Positions 29,753 to 39,012 of a stretch of 64,000 bases of DNA are shown here, piece by piece; position 1 is the stretch's first letter, and the number at the start of each line of letters is the position of its first letter. This DNA comes from DATFDN01 sp963818725 (GTDB taxonomy: Bacteria > Pseudomonadota > Alphaproteobacteria > Acetobacterales > Acetobacteraceae): positions 186,001-250,000 of the forward strand of contig CAWFTU010000018.1 in NCBI GenBank assembly GCA_963818725.1, given 5' to 3'. The notes under the pieces are model-generated. The model saw only the letters and a program-made list of their open reading frames with translations, made no database searches and was not told the DNA's origin. Both the position numbers and the translations under genes were made by a program.

Positions 29753-29808
29753 CCCCTCGCCCTGCCCTTCCATCCGGCTGCGCCGGACGGAACCTTACAT
29801 GGGGGCAG
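29752..29808 (-). repeat. Hairpin mini-element, copy A
   Basis: On the minus strand: outer arms CTGCCC and GGGCAG, conserved AGGTTCCG, inner arms TCCGGC and GCCGGA around loop GCA, conserved TGGAA, end GAGGG joined to the IS110 fragment. The segment CCCCCATGTA before AGG is shared in form with copy C. Confidence 0.75.
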
Positions 29809-29828
29809 TTGAATGTCCCGACTTGGGG

Positions 29829-30070
29829 CTGGACTCTGCTGGTACGCGAATCCGAGGCCCTCCCCCCTTCCTTTCTCATCAGTGCGAAGTTCGGTGTACC
29901 AGATACCCACGGCGGGAGCTGATCTTTGCTGGGGCAAAACTGGACTTTCCTGGAGACGCCCGGCAGCCGTACTGTGCCCTTTCAAAGGCTTGCCGGATTT
30001 GTCAACTGGACTTTCCTGGGACAAACTATAGGATCTACAAATACCATCTTGCTATCCCAGGATAGTCCAG
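29829..30070 (+). other. Putative replication origin with four iteron-like repeats
   Basis: CTGGACTTTCCTGG occurs at 29940-29953 and 30006-30019 (66 bases apart, about six helical turns), a variant CTGGACTCTGCTGG at 29829-29842, and an inverted copy (CTGGACTATCCTGG on the minus strand) at 30057-30070. The region is lower in GC than its surroundings and lies directly upstream of the rep gene, the usual place of iterons bound by the initiator. Confidence 0.65.
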
Positions 30071-30136
30071 CCTTCCCAAAGGGGGGCCATTGCCCTCAAT
30101 GTCATCGGCATGCAGTGAAAGTGGCATCAGCAGGCA

Positions 30137-31075
30137 ATGGCAGAGATCCACCGGCTCCTAGAGGAGCATGGGAAGCAGGCGGTCCTGCAGCTAGACATAG
30201 ACCGTCGCATAGTCGAAGCCGCCGCCGGCTACATGAGCACCGAAGAAAGCGAAGTCGGTTTCCTCTACAGCGGCTGGGCGCAGAGCGCGCTGCCGCATAA
30301 GAAGCTAGCAGACGACGCGAACTGGCAGGTTCATACCGATCACGTCTCCCTTGTCGTGCAGCCTGGCGTGCGGCCTTCGCTCACAGGCGACGCCATACCT
30401 GTCGGCGTCCCTTATGGATCGCGGGCGCGCCTGATTATCCTCTACCTGCAGAGTGAGGCCCTGAAGACCCACAGCCGCGAGGTCGAGCTTGGGAAGACAC
30501 TGCATGCTTGGCTAAGGCGACTTGAGATCCCGATTGGCGGCAAGAGTATGGCAGCGGTCAGGGACCAGGCGGAGCGCATCTCGCGCTGCCGGATGAGCTT
30601 TCAGGTCAAACAGGGCACCAGAACAGGCCTTGTGAACCAAAGCATCCTCGATACCGCGATGTTCATAGAAGACGATTCCACACAAGGATCGCTTTTTATC
30701 GAGAAGGCCAAGCTATCAGAGATGTTCTTCGAGCAGCTCAAGAAGCATCCGGTGCCGATCGAGGAGAACGCCATCGCGATGATCGCCAACAACTCAATGG
30801 CGATTGACGTCTATTGCTGGCTTGCCTACCGGCTTCATTCTCTGAGCGTGCCGAAACTGGTCACATGGAAGGCTTTGCACGCCCAGTTCGGCCGTGGGCT
30901 GGCCCGGCTTGACCATTTCCGATGGTATTTCACCCAGAACGTGAACCTCGCCCTGGCGGTCTACCCGGATGCCAAGGTCGACATCGATGGCCGCGGGCTT
31001 GTGCTGAATCCATCCCGACCGCCGGTGGCACCTAAAGTCGTATCGCTGGCAGGAGGGCGGTGGCTAAAAAGTTAA
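30137..31075 (+). CDS. repA: Plasmid replication initiator, RepA type
   Basis: 312 residues. The sequence matches plasmid-encoded RepA proteins of alphaproteobacteria: ESEVGFLYSGWAQSALPHKK near the N-terminus, GVPYGSRARLIILYLQSEAL, LGKTLHAWLRRLEIPIGGKSM, and a C-terminal winged-helix-like part with NSMAIDVYCWLAYRLHSL and FRWYFTQNVNLALAVYP. RepA binds iterons and opens the origin. The iteron-like repeats lie just upstream. The Shine-Dalgarno sequence is weak (CAGCAGGCA). GC content is visibly lower than in the cargo regions. Confidence 0.9.
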   Translation: MAEIHRLLEEHGKQAVLQLDIDRRIVEAAAGYMSTEESEVGFLYSGWAQSALPHKKLADDANWQVHTDHVSLVVQPGVRPSLTGDAIPVGVPYGSRARLIILYLQSEALKTHSREVELGKTLHAWLRRLEIPIGGKSMAAVRDQAERISRCRMSFQVKQGTRTGLVNQSILDTAMFIEDDSTQGSLFIEKAKLSEMFFEQLKKHPVPIEENAIAMIANNSMAIDVYCWLAYRLHSLSVPKLVTWKALHAQFGRGLARLDHFRWYFTQNVNLALAVYPDAKVDIDGRGLVLNPSRPPVAPKVVSLAGGRWLKS

Positions 31076-31250
31076 GATTTCCGCTCAGTCGTGTACCAGT
31101 AGAGTCCAATTCCTTCCACCTCCCTCTCGACGAGCCAACCTTCATCGACAGGGACATGCGGTCGTACGAATCCTGTACGTGTCCGTGGAGCGGTTACCAG
31201 GGCGAGGGCGGGGTCCGCGCCTTGATCATCTGCTCTGGGCAAGGCGTCTT

Positions 31251-31406
31251 TCAGCCGGTAATCAGCCTCGCGATCTCGTGTCTGCGCTGCTGCTTCTGGC
31301 GTGCTTCCAAGAGAAGGGTACGGACCTGCTCAGTCAGTGCTCTATATTCAGCCCGTAGTTCTGGAAGGGTGACAGTGCTTTTCGGGATGGCGGAACTCTT
31401 CGCCAT
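31251..31406 (-). CDS. Small coiled-coil ORF after the partition genes
   Basis: 51 residues: MAKSSAIPKSTVTLPELRAE with YRALTEQVRTLLLEARQKQQ and an arginine-rich end. It is preceded by GGCGAGG, lies downstream of the parA-partner pair on the same strand and overlaps the partner's 3' end by 59 bases. The strongly helical, charged composition looks protein-like. Function unknown. Confidence 0.5.
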   Translation of the reverse strand: MAKSSAIPKSTVTLPELRAEYRALTEQVRTLLLEARQKQQRRHEIARLITG

Positions 31407-31968
31407 TACCTCGCCGGACTCTCCGGCGGAACTCGGCGACCTCGGCTCGTGTGACATCGATCCGCATTATGCGTGCGGCTCGGGCCTGCTCCAATTCTCG
31501 ATCGTCCAACGTGGTGAGCAGGTAAGCGGTGGCGTAACTGCCTGGGCATTCGCTGAGAGGAATTCGCCCCTCACCTACTGCTGCAGCGACTTTGCGAAGC
31601 TGGCTGGCTACAGCTTCCCCAAATGGAAAGAGCCGCTCCGACCCCTCCTTCAAGCGCCGTATTTCGGCTTTGGTGAGTTTGGATTGGAGGAGCAACAGCG
31701 CTTTGCCAATTGCGAGAAAGCTGTCCCGAGCGCTAGCCCATTCCGCTCGAACCTCGGAGTGGACGCTAAGTAAGAGCCGAACCTTGTCTGGATCCTCCAT
31801 AAAGGTTGTGCCCTGAAATACCTGAGTAATGACAGTCATGGTGCTCTCGTCCACCAAGACCGGAATCTCGCGGATTGCCTTTTCCTGCCGAAGATCGGGT
31901 AGATCGTGCCCGTCCAGTGCGTTTTCAGCTAGCCGCTTCAGTGCGGAGAGTTTCGCCTTCGGGCTCAC
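31348..31968 (-). CDS. Probable partition partner of ParA (DUF3102-like)
   Basis: 206 residues from a GTG whose bases overlap the parA stop (GTGA), so translation is coupled. Central region EWASARDSFLAIGKALLLLQ and FPFGEAVASQLRKVAAAV resembles the helical DUF3102/KorB-like DNA-binding proteins of plasmids, followed by GSYATAYLLTTLDDRELEQA and IDVTRAEVAEFRRRVRRGN. It is not a classical ParB (no box I/II arginines seen). From position and coupling I infer a centromere-binding role with ParA. The recognition site is unknown; the palindrome at 32712 is a candidate. Confidence 0.65.
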   Translation of the reverse strand: MSPKAKLSALKRLAENALDGHDLPDLRQEKAIREIPVLVDESTMTVITQVFQGTTFMEDPDKVRLLLSVHSEVRAEWASARDSFLAIGKALLLLQSKLTKAEIRRLKEGSERLFPFGEAVASQLRKVAAAVGEGRIPLSECPGSYATAYLLTTLDDRELEQARAARIMRIDVTRAEVAEFRRRVRRGNGEEFRHPEKHCHPSRTTG

Positions 31969-32654
31969 AGGCCAATCTCCCGCGCCACATAGGTCCACAA
32001 GCCCTCATAAGCGTCGGCGCCTCTCGCACGCTCGATATCGAGTACAGTCAACCCGTGCTGGGCATGGCTCGGGATATCCTCATATGATGGAATTTCGATT
32101 GGTAGGAGCGGGCCGGCTCGCAGGAGCTTAGTTCGTGCGGCTCCGAACAGCTTAGTCCTGCGATCGACCCGGTTCAGAACACTGGCGACTCGGACGTGAC
32201 GGTTAACCAGATTGGTAACCCAAGGGATGACCGAATCTAAATCATCCGGGGTGGATGAGGACGGTACGAGGACCATGCTCGCCACATCGCATAAGCCGTG
32301 TACAGCTGTGATGTGATCTTCGATCGTTGGAGGGGTATCTAGCACGGCCAGAGCATGGCCTGTAAGCCGCTCGAGAGTCTCCCGCCAATCCTGAAGGCGA
32401 GCAGGTTCAATCTGAACTTCCACGAAGTTCGGCAGAGTTGCGCGCGTGTGCTGCCGTTTTAACGACCACTTCAGCAGGGTCTGTTGCGGATCGAAGTCAA
32501 TCCCGATTGCTGAGATGCCTTTTTGAGCAGCGGTGACAAGCAAGGCTCTCGCGATGCTGCTCCGACCGCAGCCGCCTTTCCCTGAGCACATTAAAACGAC
32601 CTTGCAACGGGCGGCAGGCAGTCTTAATGGAATTCTTTCGAGGACTTGCGACAT
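31965..32654 (-). CDS. parA: ParA-type partition ATPase
   Basis: 229 residues with AAGGAG upstream of MSQVLERIPLRLP. The deviant Walker A region reads CSGKGGCGRSS (Lys26 signature lysine kept; the position normally Lys in GKT/GKS is Arg31). The Walker B-like region LAVLDTPPTIEDH and SSTPDDLDSVIPWV are present. ParA proteins move plasmid copies on the nucleoid. The gene is the first of a divergent or autoregulated par unit; a 17-base palindrome is 58 bases upstream. Confidence 0.87.
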   Translation of the reverse strand: MSQVLERIPLRLPAARCKVVLMCSGKGGCGRSSIARALLVTAAQKGISAIGIDFDPQQTLLKWSLKRQHTRATLPNFVEVQIEPARLQDWRETLERLTGHALAVLDTPPTIEDHITAVHGLCDVASMVLVPSSSTPDDLDSVIPWVTNLVNRHVRVASVLNRVDRRTKLFGAARTKLLRAGPLLPIEIPSYEDIPSHAQHGLTVLDIERARGADAYEGLWTYVAREIGL

Positions 32655-32711
32655 TTCGTCTCCTTGTATCGAGAGCAGGATGCCGCATTAAAGGCAGAAG
32701 CACGAGAGATT

Positions 32712-32728
32712 CTTTGACAGTGTCAAAG
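32712..32728 (+). promoter_or_regulatory. 17-bp perfect palindrome upstream of parA
   Basis: CTTTGACAGTGTCAAAG, 8-base arms around one base. It lies upstream of parA, within a short AT-richer spacer, and includes TTGACA on both strands, so it could be both a -35 element and an operator. It may be the site of ParA or its partner. Confidence 0.6.
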
Positions 32729-32809
32729 CTCCGCTTTGGCGCTTGAGCGGCTGGGTTCTCGACTTCGCCCATTCAGTGGCAGGCCGATTAGCCGCCCTCT
32801 GCCGTCATG

Positions 32810-34060
32810 GGGCGTAGCAGGCCGTCTCCAGGATACCCTGGACGGCTGACGGCAAGGGTTTCGTCATGCCGATGCCTTCGGTCGAGACGACGAGCCGCTC
32901 GAACCAGAGGTGCTGGCGAAGACGCGCGAGCGCATCGGCGAAGGTCGGGGCTGGTTTCGGGTACCAGGCCGCGCGCCCTGGCGAGAGCGCGAGGCACTCG
33001 GCGTTCTGATGCACGTAGAGCGTGACGGCGCTGTACAGGCCGAGCAGCAGCGGCGTGGTGCGGAAACCGGGCCTCTTCGTAGGTGGTCTCGACGGACCAG
33101 CGCCGGTCGAAGCAATCCAGCACGTCGCGCGGCGTGGCGGTGGTGTCCGCGCACAGGAAGGCCTCCGGCTCGCGCCGCTTGTCGGGGTAGCGCACCAGCA
33201 CCCAGAGGATCGGCACGATCGGCTTGCCGCGACAGTACCCGACGAGCGGACCACGTTCAGCAGCGAGTTCGTTCCCCGCCTGCGCGGGTGGCGCGGCGGA
33301 GGGGGGTCGCACAGACAGACATCGAGGCGCAGGCGAGTGACCACGGTCAGGTGCGGCGCGAGGTCGCGCAGCAGGGCGATGGCCGAGAAGCCGCTGTCGG
33401 CCACCGCGACGACGCGCCGTCCCGGCAGCCAGCGCGCGACCTGCAGCAAGGCCTGCCGGCCCCAGTCCGTCAGCTTCTTGTGCCTCCTTGCCCTGCCCGG
33501 CGGTGCAGCGCTCAGAGGGGGCCAGCACGGTCAGGAAGGGCAGGCCCCAGACGCAACCGGCCCAGGGCACGGGCGCCAGCAGCATGACCGAGAGCCAACG
33601 CAGGCCGCTGGCCTTGACGAAGTGCCCTTTCGAGGAGCGGACCGGATCCCGGTAAATCCCCCGTGCCGTGATCCGCGCGCCCCAGCGTCGCTCGATGGTG
33701 TCGTCGAGCCCGACCACCACCGGGCCGTCGGGGACGAAGGCGGCGACGAGCAGCAGCAGGAGGCGGTGCGCCAGCGCCCGCGAGCACCAGCGCCCATCGC
33801 TCAGCACGCGATGGTAGACGGCAAAGCCAGCCACCTCGCCCAGCCCCATGACGCGCAGGGCAGCGGCAACCGTCCGCCGCCCCGGCGCCAGCAGGGCGCC
33901 GCCGACCAGCAACGAGCACGTGACGCCAGACGGCGGCGGTGAAGTGGCATCGGAAGGGCCGCATCCACCCGTCCAGCACCGCGGGGTCTACGTCCGTTGC
34001 GCGGCTGCGCCCAACCGGCCAGGGCGATAGAGTCCAGGTGCTGTGGTGGCGCCGCGAGGC
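32810..34060 (-). pseudogene. IS701-like transposase, several frameshifts
   Basis: Pieces in three frames together make one DDE transposase: VDPAVLDGWMRPFRCHFTAA, then ALRVMGLGEVAGFAVYHRVLS and GLDDTIERRWGARITARGIY (first aspartate), LPGRRVVAVADSGFSAIALL (second aspartate), LDCFDRRWSVETTYEEAR (glutamate) and the end WFERLVVSTEGIGMTKPLPS. At least four frame changes (near 33900, 33490, 33290 and 33080) show that it is inactive. Confidence 0.8.
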
Positions 34061-34238
34061 TTGGGGCAACCCCGGACCTTTCGGTCGGGAGGTCATGCCA
34101 CTCGACGCAGCCCTCGCCTTCATCGCCGCCGAGGGCTTCTTCTGGAGCCATGCTTCGTGGCGAACACGTCACAGCACGTGCAAACTCAAGGTGAGGGCCA
34201 ACCAACCGATCCGTGTACCTGTGTCGCGTGGGCCGCCC

Positions 34239-34715
34239 TCAGGGGCGGCGGCCCTCGGGCCCGAGCAGCCGCGCGAGCTGGGCCTCCAGCGCCCGCTGGC
34301 CCTCCGGGCCGAGCCGGCCGAAGAACGCCCGCTGGGCGCGGCGGGCCAGGGGCAGGGCGCGGGCGAGCGCCTCCGCCCCGGCGCGGGTCAGGGCGACGCC
34401 GTTGGCGCGCGGGTCGCCGGGGTGCGGCGCGCGGGCCACGTGGCCCTTAGCCTCCAGCAGGCGCAGTACCCGCGAGGCGGTCATGCGGTCGATGCCGACG
34501 CGCTCGGCGATGCGCGCCTGCGAGGGCGGCTCGCGCCCCGGCCGCCCGGCCGCCGCCAGGACCAGGAGCTGGGTATGGGTCAGGCCGAGCGGGGCCAGCG
34601 CCGCCTCCAGGTGCCGGGCCCAGGCGCGCTGCGCGTGCCAGAGCCGCCAGCCGGGGCCGCTGGCGGGCTCGCAGCGGCCCTCGGCGGAGCGGGGCGCTGG
34701 GGGGAGGCGGGCCAT
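34239..34715 (-). CDS. MarR family transcriptional regulator
   Basis: 158 residues. WARHLEAALAPLGLTHTQLLVL, SQARIAERVGIDRMTASRVL (recognition helix), LLEAKGHVARAPHPGDPRAN (wing with the conserved D-x-R) and LTRAGAEALARAL are the MarR pattern. MarR proteins are dimeric repressors released by small phenolic or oxidising ligands. No obvious target gene is adjacent: the next gene on the same strand is beyond 35.8 kb. Codon use is extremely GC-rich, as in the whole 34-45 kb block. Confidence 0.87.
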   Translation of the reverse strand: MARLPPAPRSAEGRCEPASGPGWRLWHAQRAWARHLEAALAPLGLTHTQLLVLAAAGRPGREPPSQARIAERVGIDRMTASRVLRLLEAKGHVARAPHPGDPRANGVALTRAGAEALARALPLARRAQRAFFGRLGPEGQRALEAQLARLLGPEGRRP

Positions 34716-34989
34716 CGGGGGCCAGTGTTGTCACGCTTACGATCCCCCGCGCAACCCGCGCGAACTGAGTCTTCATCCTGCTGAAGTGTCCGCGGAACCG
34801 CCAACTGCCCCTCTCCAGGAGGGGAGTTTGCCGAATCGTGGCTTTTTCCTCGGAAAATTTTTTTCGCCCCGCCGCGGCCGGGCGGCGACGTGCCTTGAGT
34901 GTTGCCTGGCCGACCTGCGGGGCTGTCCCCCCCGTGTTCGGCCCCCGCGGCCTTGAGCGGGGCTTGAAGAAGCTGGGGCCAGCCTGGCG

Positions 34990-35170
34990 CCGATCCTGGC
35001 TAGGCCGGGAAGGCGTCGCGACGGTCGCGTGCGGTCTCGCTGCGGGTGCCGGCGCCGAGCTTGCGTCGGGTGAGCTGGGCGCGGGTGTCGCTCTCCGGTC
35101 CGTTGGTGTGCGGTGGGATCTCGGGGCGGCCGAGGGCCATCAGCGGCTCAGGCTTGTTGGCGCGCGGGTG
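34990..35170 (-). pseudogene. Transposase remnant
   Basis: Minus-strand text RANKPEPLMALGRPEIPPHT and NGPESDTRAQLTRRKLGAGTRSETARDRRDAF matches the conserved C-terminal motif of a transposase group (xANKxELLLxLxRPEIPLHTNGSENDIR...RDCRDAFLG). It then runs into a stop. Upstream (35.17-35.85 kb) may be the decayed remainder but is not recognisable. Confidence 0.55.
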
Positions 35171-35864
35171 CTCGAGCAGCCGGCCGGGGACGAGGAGGCC
35201 GGCGCGGCGCCGGAAGAGGCGGCCGGACCGGGCGCGCGACCCCGACCGGCGGCGCCGGCTGGACCCTCGTCGACCCGCCTTCGGGTGGGCCACGCCGGAC
35301 CGGCGCCGCTCGCTCGGTCCGCGCGCAGGGATCCCGCTCTCCAGGCTGGGCGGCGGGAGGAGGCGTCGCCTCGGCGGCGGGCCGAGAGGGTGCCCTGGCA
35401 GGGTTGGGTCGTGTCGCCGGCCAGGGGCTGCGACCAGGACGAGGCTTGCGCGGCGAAGCCCCCCCGCCGCCCGCCCCGGCCCGCCGTCGTGACGCGCGTC
35501 TCGACCCCGCGCGCCTTGACGGGCGTCGCCAGGCCCGCCGACGCCACCCCGACCCGCGCGGGGCGACGGCTGTCGAGGGGGCGCCAGCTCCGAGGCTCTC
35601 ACTCGACGCCGCCGCGGGGAGCGCGATCCCCAGGGTGGGGTCGCCAGTCGCAAGGTCCGCGCGCCGCCAGGCCGGTGGGCACGGCCAGTGTGGCCGCCGT
35701 CGCGCTGTCGTCGTTGGCCGCCGCGAGCCTCGCGCCCCCGGCCAGCCGTGCGCGAAGACGGTCGCGGGCGTGTCCGCCGCGCCGCAGGCCAGGTAGAACG
35801 TCGCGTGCCGCGGCGTGGCGGCGGGGCGAGGGCGGGCCGGAGCGCCGGCCGCCCCCCACGCGGG
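35171..35864 (+). other. Extremely GC-rich stretch without a recognisable gene
   Basis: Long open frames occur on both strands only because of the high GC content. None has a ribosome-binding site or a known domain. Probably decayed IS sequence. The preceding 34716-34989 likewise shows no gene. Confidence 0.4.
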
Positions 35865-36773
35865 TCAGGCCGCGGCCAGTTCGGCGATCGCCTCCGCAAG
35901 CGTGCGTTGCCGGGCCTTGGCGGCGCGTTCGCACGCGCCGCTGGGGGCGGCGGCCAGGTTGTCGCGCGCGAGCAGGTCGACCTGCGCGACCGTGAGCGGC
36001 GGGTTCGGGAGCAGCTCAAGCAGCCCGGCCGCCAGACGGGCCAGCGGCAGCGGGACGGGGATGAGGAGGGGGCGGCGCCCCAGCCTGGCGGCGACCATCC
36101 CGACAGCCTCGCGCAAGGTGAGGCGCTCCGGCCCGCCGAGCTCGCACACCGCGCCGCACAGGGCGGGGTCGCGGGCGCACAGGCAGACCGCCTCCGCGAC
36201 GTCGCCCACGTGGATCGGCTGTAGGCGGGTGCGCCCGCCAGCGATCAGCGGCACCACCGGCGCCGACCGGACGAGCGTGGCCAAGCCCTCCAGGAAGCCG
36301 CCATCCGCCGCGAACATGACGCTCGGACGGAGGATCGTCGCGGCGGGGAACGCGCGCCGCACCGCCTCCTCGCCCTGGCCGCGCGCCCGGACGTAGGGCG
36401 CGCGCGACCCGGGGTCGGCGCCGATGCCCGAGACGTGCACGAGCCGGTCGACGCCGTGGTGCGCGCACGCCCTGGCCACGTTCTCGGCGCCCTGGACGTG
36501 GACGGCGGCGTAGGTCACCCCGGCCGCCTCCACGTACGCGGAGACGGCGTTGACGACCGCCCCGGCGCCGGCCACGGCCGCGGCCACCGAGGCCGCGTCG
36601 CGGATGTCGGCCGCCGCCGGGACGACGCGGCCGGGGCCGATGGGGACGGCGCCCGCCTCGACCCGCTCGGGGCGGCGCGCCGCCACGCGGACCGTGGCCC
36701 CCTCCCGCGCGAGGCGGCCGACGACCCGGCGGCCCAGGAAGCCCGTCCCGCCAAACACGGTCACCAGAGACAT
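35865..36773 (-). CDS. NAD(P)-binding atypical SDR (NDUFA9-like)
   Basis: 302 residues from MSLVTVFGGTGFLGRRVVGR; the dinucleotide motif GGTGFLG is at residues 8-14. Then ADIRDAASVAAAVAGAGAVV, VHVQGAENVARACAHHGVDRLVHVSGIGAD and RPSVMFAADGGFLEGLATLV, all typical of the complex I NDUFA9-like/NmrA-type atypical SDRs. The canonical SDR active-site YxxxK is degenerate (YVRARGQGEEAV). Possible roles are quinone-related chemistry or a structural cofactor-binding role. A longer upstream frame is not used because this start matches the family and has GGGGGG-type purine run only. Confidence 0.85.
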   Translation of the reverse strand: MSLVTVFGGTGFLGRRVVGRLAREGATVRVAARRPERVEAGAVPIGPGRVVPAAADIRDAASVAAAVAGAGAVVNAVSAYVEAAGVTYAAVHVQGAENVARACAHHGVDRLVHVSGIGADPGSRAPYVRARGQGEEAVRRAFPAATILRPSVMFAADGGFLEGLATLVRSAPVVPLIAGGRTRLQPIHVGDVAEAVCLCARDPALCGAVCELGGPERLTLREAVGMVAARLGRRPLLIPVPLPLARLAAGLLELLPNPPLTVAQVDLLARDNLAAAPSGACERAAKARQRTLAEAIAELAAA

Positions 36774-37147
36774 CGCCCCCCGCTCGTGGCGGCCCGCCCC
36801 GCCCATCCCCCCGGACGCGCCACCCGTCCCTCTGTCGGGCGGAAAGGGTAGGGCGGTCCTCGAATTTGTCGCGGCGCGACTTCGCTCACACTTCCCCTCG
36901 GTGAGAAACTGGTGGAGCGCACGACGCGGCTCACGACGCTGCTCCACCCGCCCCGCATGGCGGGCCACGACGACGGGGCTCCCCCGAGGAGAACGGGCCC
37001 GCGCTCGCCGGCCACGGTGCCGAAACCGACGTCGTCTGCATTCCGCAATCGGGTGTCTCACCCCAGAAAAGCCAGCTGGCCAAGCAAGTTGAGTCAGGCC
37101 GGCAGTGTGGTAGGCTTCGACCAGGCCGCCGATCGCGGAGGTTACAC
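36774..37147 (+). other. Spacer between divergent genes
   Basis: About 370 bases between the SDR gene (minus) and the small secreted protein (plus). No frame with a recognisable domain. It should hold both promoters, but I see no convincing -35/-10 pair. Confidence 0.35.
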
Positions 37148-37430
37148 ATGCGAATTGCTGTCCTTGCAGCCGCGTCAGTGCTGGTGATAGCGCCTGTTGC
37201 CCACGGCCAAACGGACGCCGGAAGCCCGGGCGGCGCCGGTGGCTACAGCGCGTCCCCCCCGGCAGGCGCGCCGGGCGCCATGTCGGTACTCGGACCAGGG
37301 CGCCGGCGACGTGAGCGGCAGGCCTGTCGGAGCGCCCGCGTCGACCCAACCTGATCCGAACAACTGCGGCACGCCGGACGAACCCAGGCCGTGCGCGCCA
37401 AGCGCGCACAGGGCACATAGGGCACGCTGA
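37148..37430 (+). pseudogene. Small secreted protein, frameshifted
   Basis: MRIAVLAAASVLVIAPVAHG is a signal peptide with cleavage near HGQTDA. The frame changes at about 37285 (TCGGTACTCGG has one base too many for MSYSDQGAGDVSGRPV), and the natural end then reads PASTQPDPNNCGTPDEPRPC. Small, glycine- and proline-rich, with two cysteines near the end. Function unknown. Confidence 0.6.
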
Positions 37431-37624
37431 CACGGAGAGGGGTTGTCCGGACCTAAACCCACCCGCTCCCGCCTGGGCGGGCGTGCCCGGCGTCCCGTCG
37501 GGAAGGGGTCGCGGCAGGTCCTCAGCCGCGGGCGGCCAGCCGGCCCTTCGTCGGAAGCTCCCCGTCAGGAGTGAGATAGCCTAGTCTGGGACCGCGAAAT
37601 CAGAAGATCGCGGGAGAGGCAGCA

Positions 37625-39012
37625 ATGCTCTGGCCGGCTCGGTTGATCCTGGCGCCCATGGTGGCCTGCGCGGCCGCGGGACTTGCAGTCCCACCGATGC
37701 CAGCACGCGGGGAGGGGACGCAGGCGATGGATGCTGACACCCTTCAGCGCGTCCTGCCCGCGGTCGTTCGCACCACAACCTTGAAGGTTCGTCCAGCCCA
37801 AAAGGGACCGGGTCAAGCGCCTGCCGTGCGGGTGCGGGCGTTCGGCTCGGGCTTCATCATCGACCCGTCCGGCATCATCGTGACCAACAGGCACGTCATC
37901 GAAGGAGCCCAGTCAATCACAGTCGAGTTGATGGACAAGAGCCGGCTTCCCGCAAGGCTCATCGCGGCGGCGAGGGACATCGACGTCGCACTCCTGAAGG
38001 TGGACGCCGAGCGGGCTCTGCCGGTGCTGGCGTTCGGCGACAGCGACCGGCTTCGGGTTGGCGATCCGGTGCTGGCGATCGGCAACCCGCTCGGCGTCGG
38101 CATGTCGGTGAGCTCCGGCATCGTCAGCGCGCTCAACCGCGACATCATGGACACGCCCTACGACGACTACATCCAGACCGACGCAGCCATCAACCACGGC
38201 AACTCGGGGGGCCACTGGTTGACAAGACAGGCCGCGTGATCGGAGTCGACACGGCCATCTATTCGAGCGAGGGCAACACCGGATCGGTTGGGGTGGGCTT
38301 CGCCATCCCAGCCAACGTCGTGCGGGTCGTGGTCCGGTACCTGCGCGACCCGGAGCACGTCCGGCCGGGATGGCTCGGCCTGCGGGCCCAAGAGGTCACG
38401 CCGGATGTCGCTGACGCCGTCGGCCTGAGGCGCGTGACGGGCGCCCTGGTGACCGAGGTGGACGCAGGCTCCTCGGCGGCAAACGCCGGGATCCGCGAAG
38501 GCGACCTGGTCCTGAGGTATGGGGGAAAAGACGTCGACGACTCGCGCGCGCTGCTCCGTCTGGTGGCTGCCTCCCCGGTCGGGCAGGTTGTGCCGCTCGT
38601 GATCTGGCGCAACCAACGGGAGGTGGCGTTGTCAGCCACGGTCGGGCAAGCCCCGGCAGACGTCTCGATGCCGATCACACCCCCACCGGCGGCCGAGCCC
38701 GCCAACATGATGGTCAACTATGGCGTCCACCTGTCGGCGATTGGTGACTCGGAGCGCCGGGAGTTCGCTCTCGCGGCGACGCAGCGCGGCGCTGTCGTCG
38801 CCAGCGTCGAGCCTGACAGTCTTGCTGCTGAAAGTGGGGTTCAGCCGGGAGACGTGGTCGTAAAGGTTGGAGATCAAGCGGTCTCCGGCCCGGCCGACCT
38901 TCGGGCCAACTTGAAGCAGGTCAAGGAGCAAGGCCGCCGCTCCGCCCTCGTGCTCGTGCGCGGCAAGAACGGGCAGCGCTGGGTGCCGGTGCCGCTCGAC
39001 ACGACCCCATGA
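37625..39012 (+). pseudogene. HtrA/DegP-like serine protease, frameshift right after the active-site serine
   Basis: Start MLWPARLILAPMVACAAAGL (signal peptide). The trypsin-like domain has the histidine in VTNRHVIEG, the aspartate in ARDIDVALLKV and the nucleophile in INHGNSGG. Directly after GNSGG one C is missing (GGGGGGCCACTGG instead of GGGGGGCCCACTGG), and the protein continues in another frame as VIGVDTAIYSSEGNTGSVGVGFAIP. Two PDZ domains follow (about 38365-38660 and 38715-39000). DegP-like proteins degrade or refold damaged periplasmic proteins, in keeping with the neighbouring Hsp20 genes. If the indel is real, the enzyme is inactive. Confidence 0.87.

Noticed and set aside
34838..36019. 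Long open frames on both strands at 34.8-36.0 kb
   Set aside because: Arg/Gly/Pro/Ala-dominated, no ribosome-binding site, no domains. Only the end of the minus-strand frame resembles a transposase tail.
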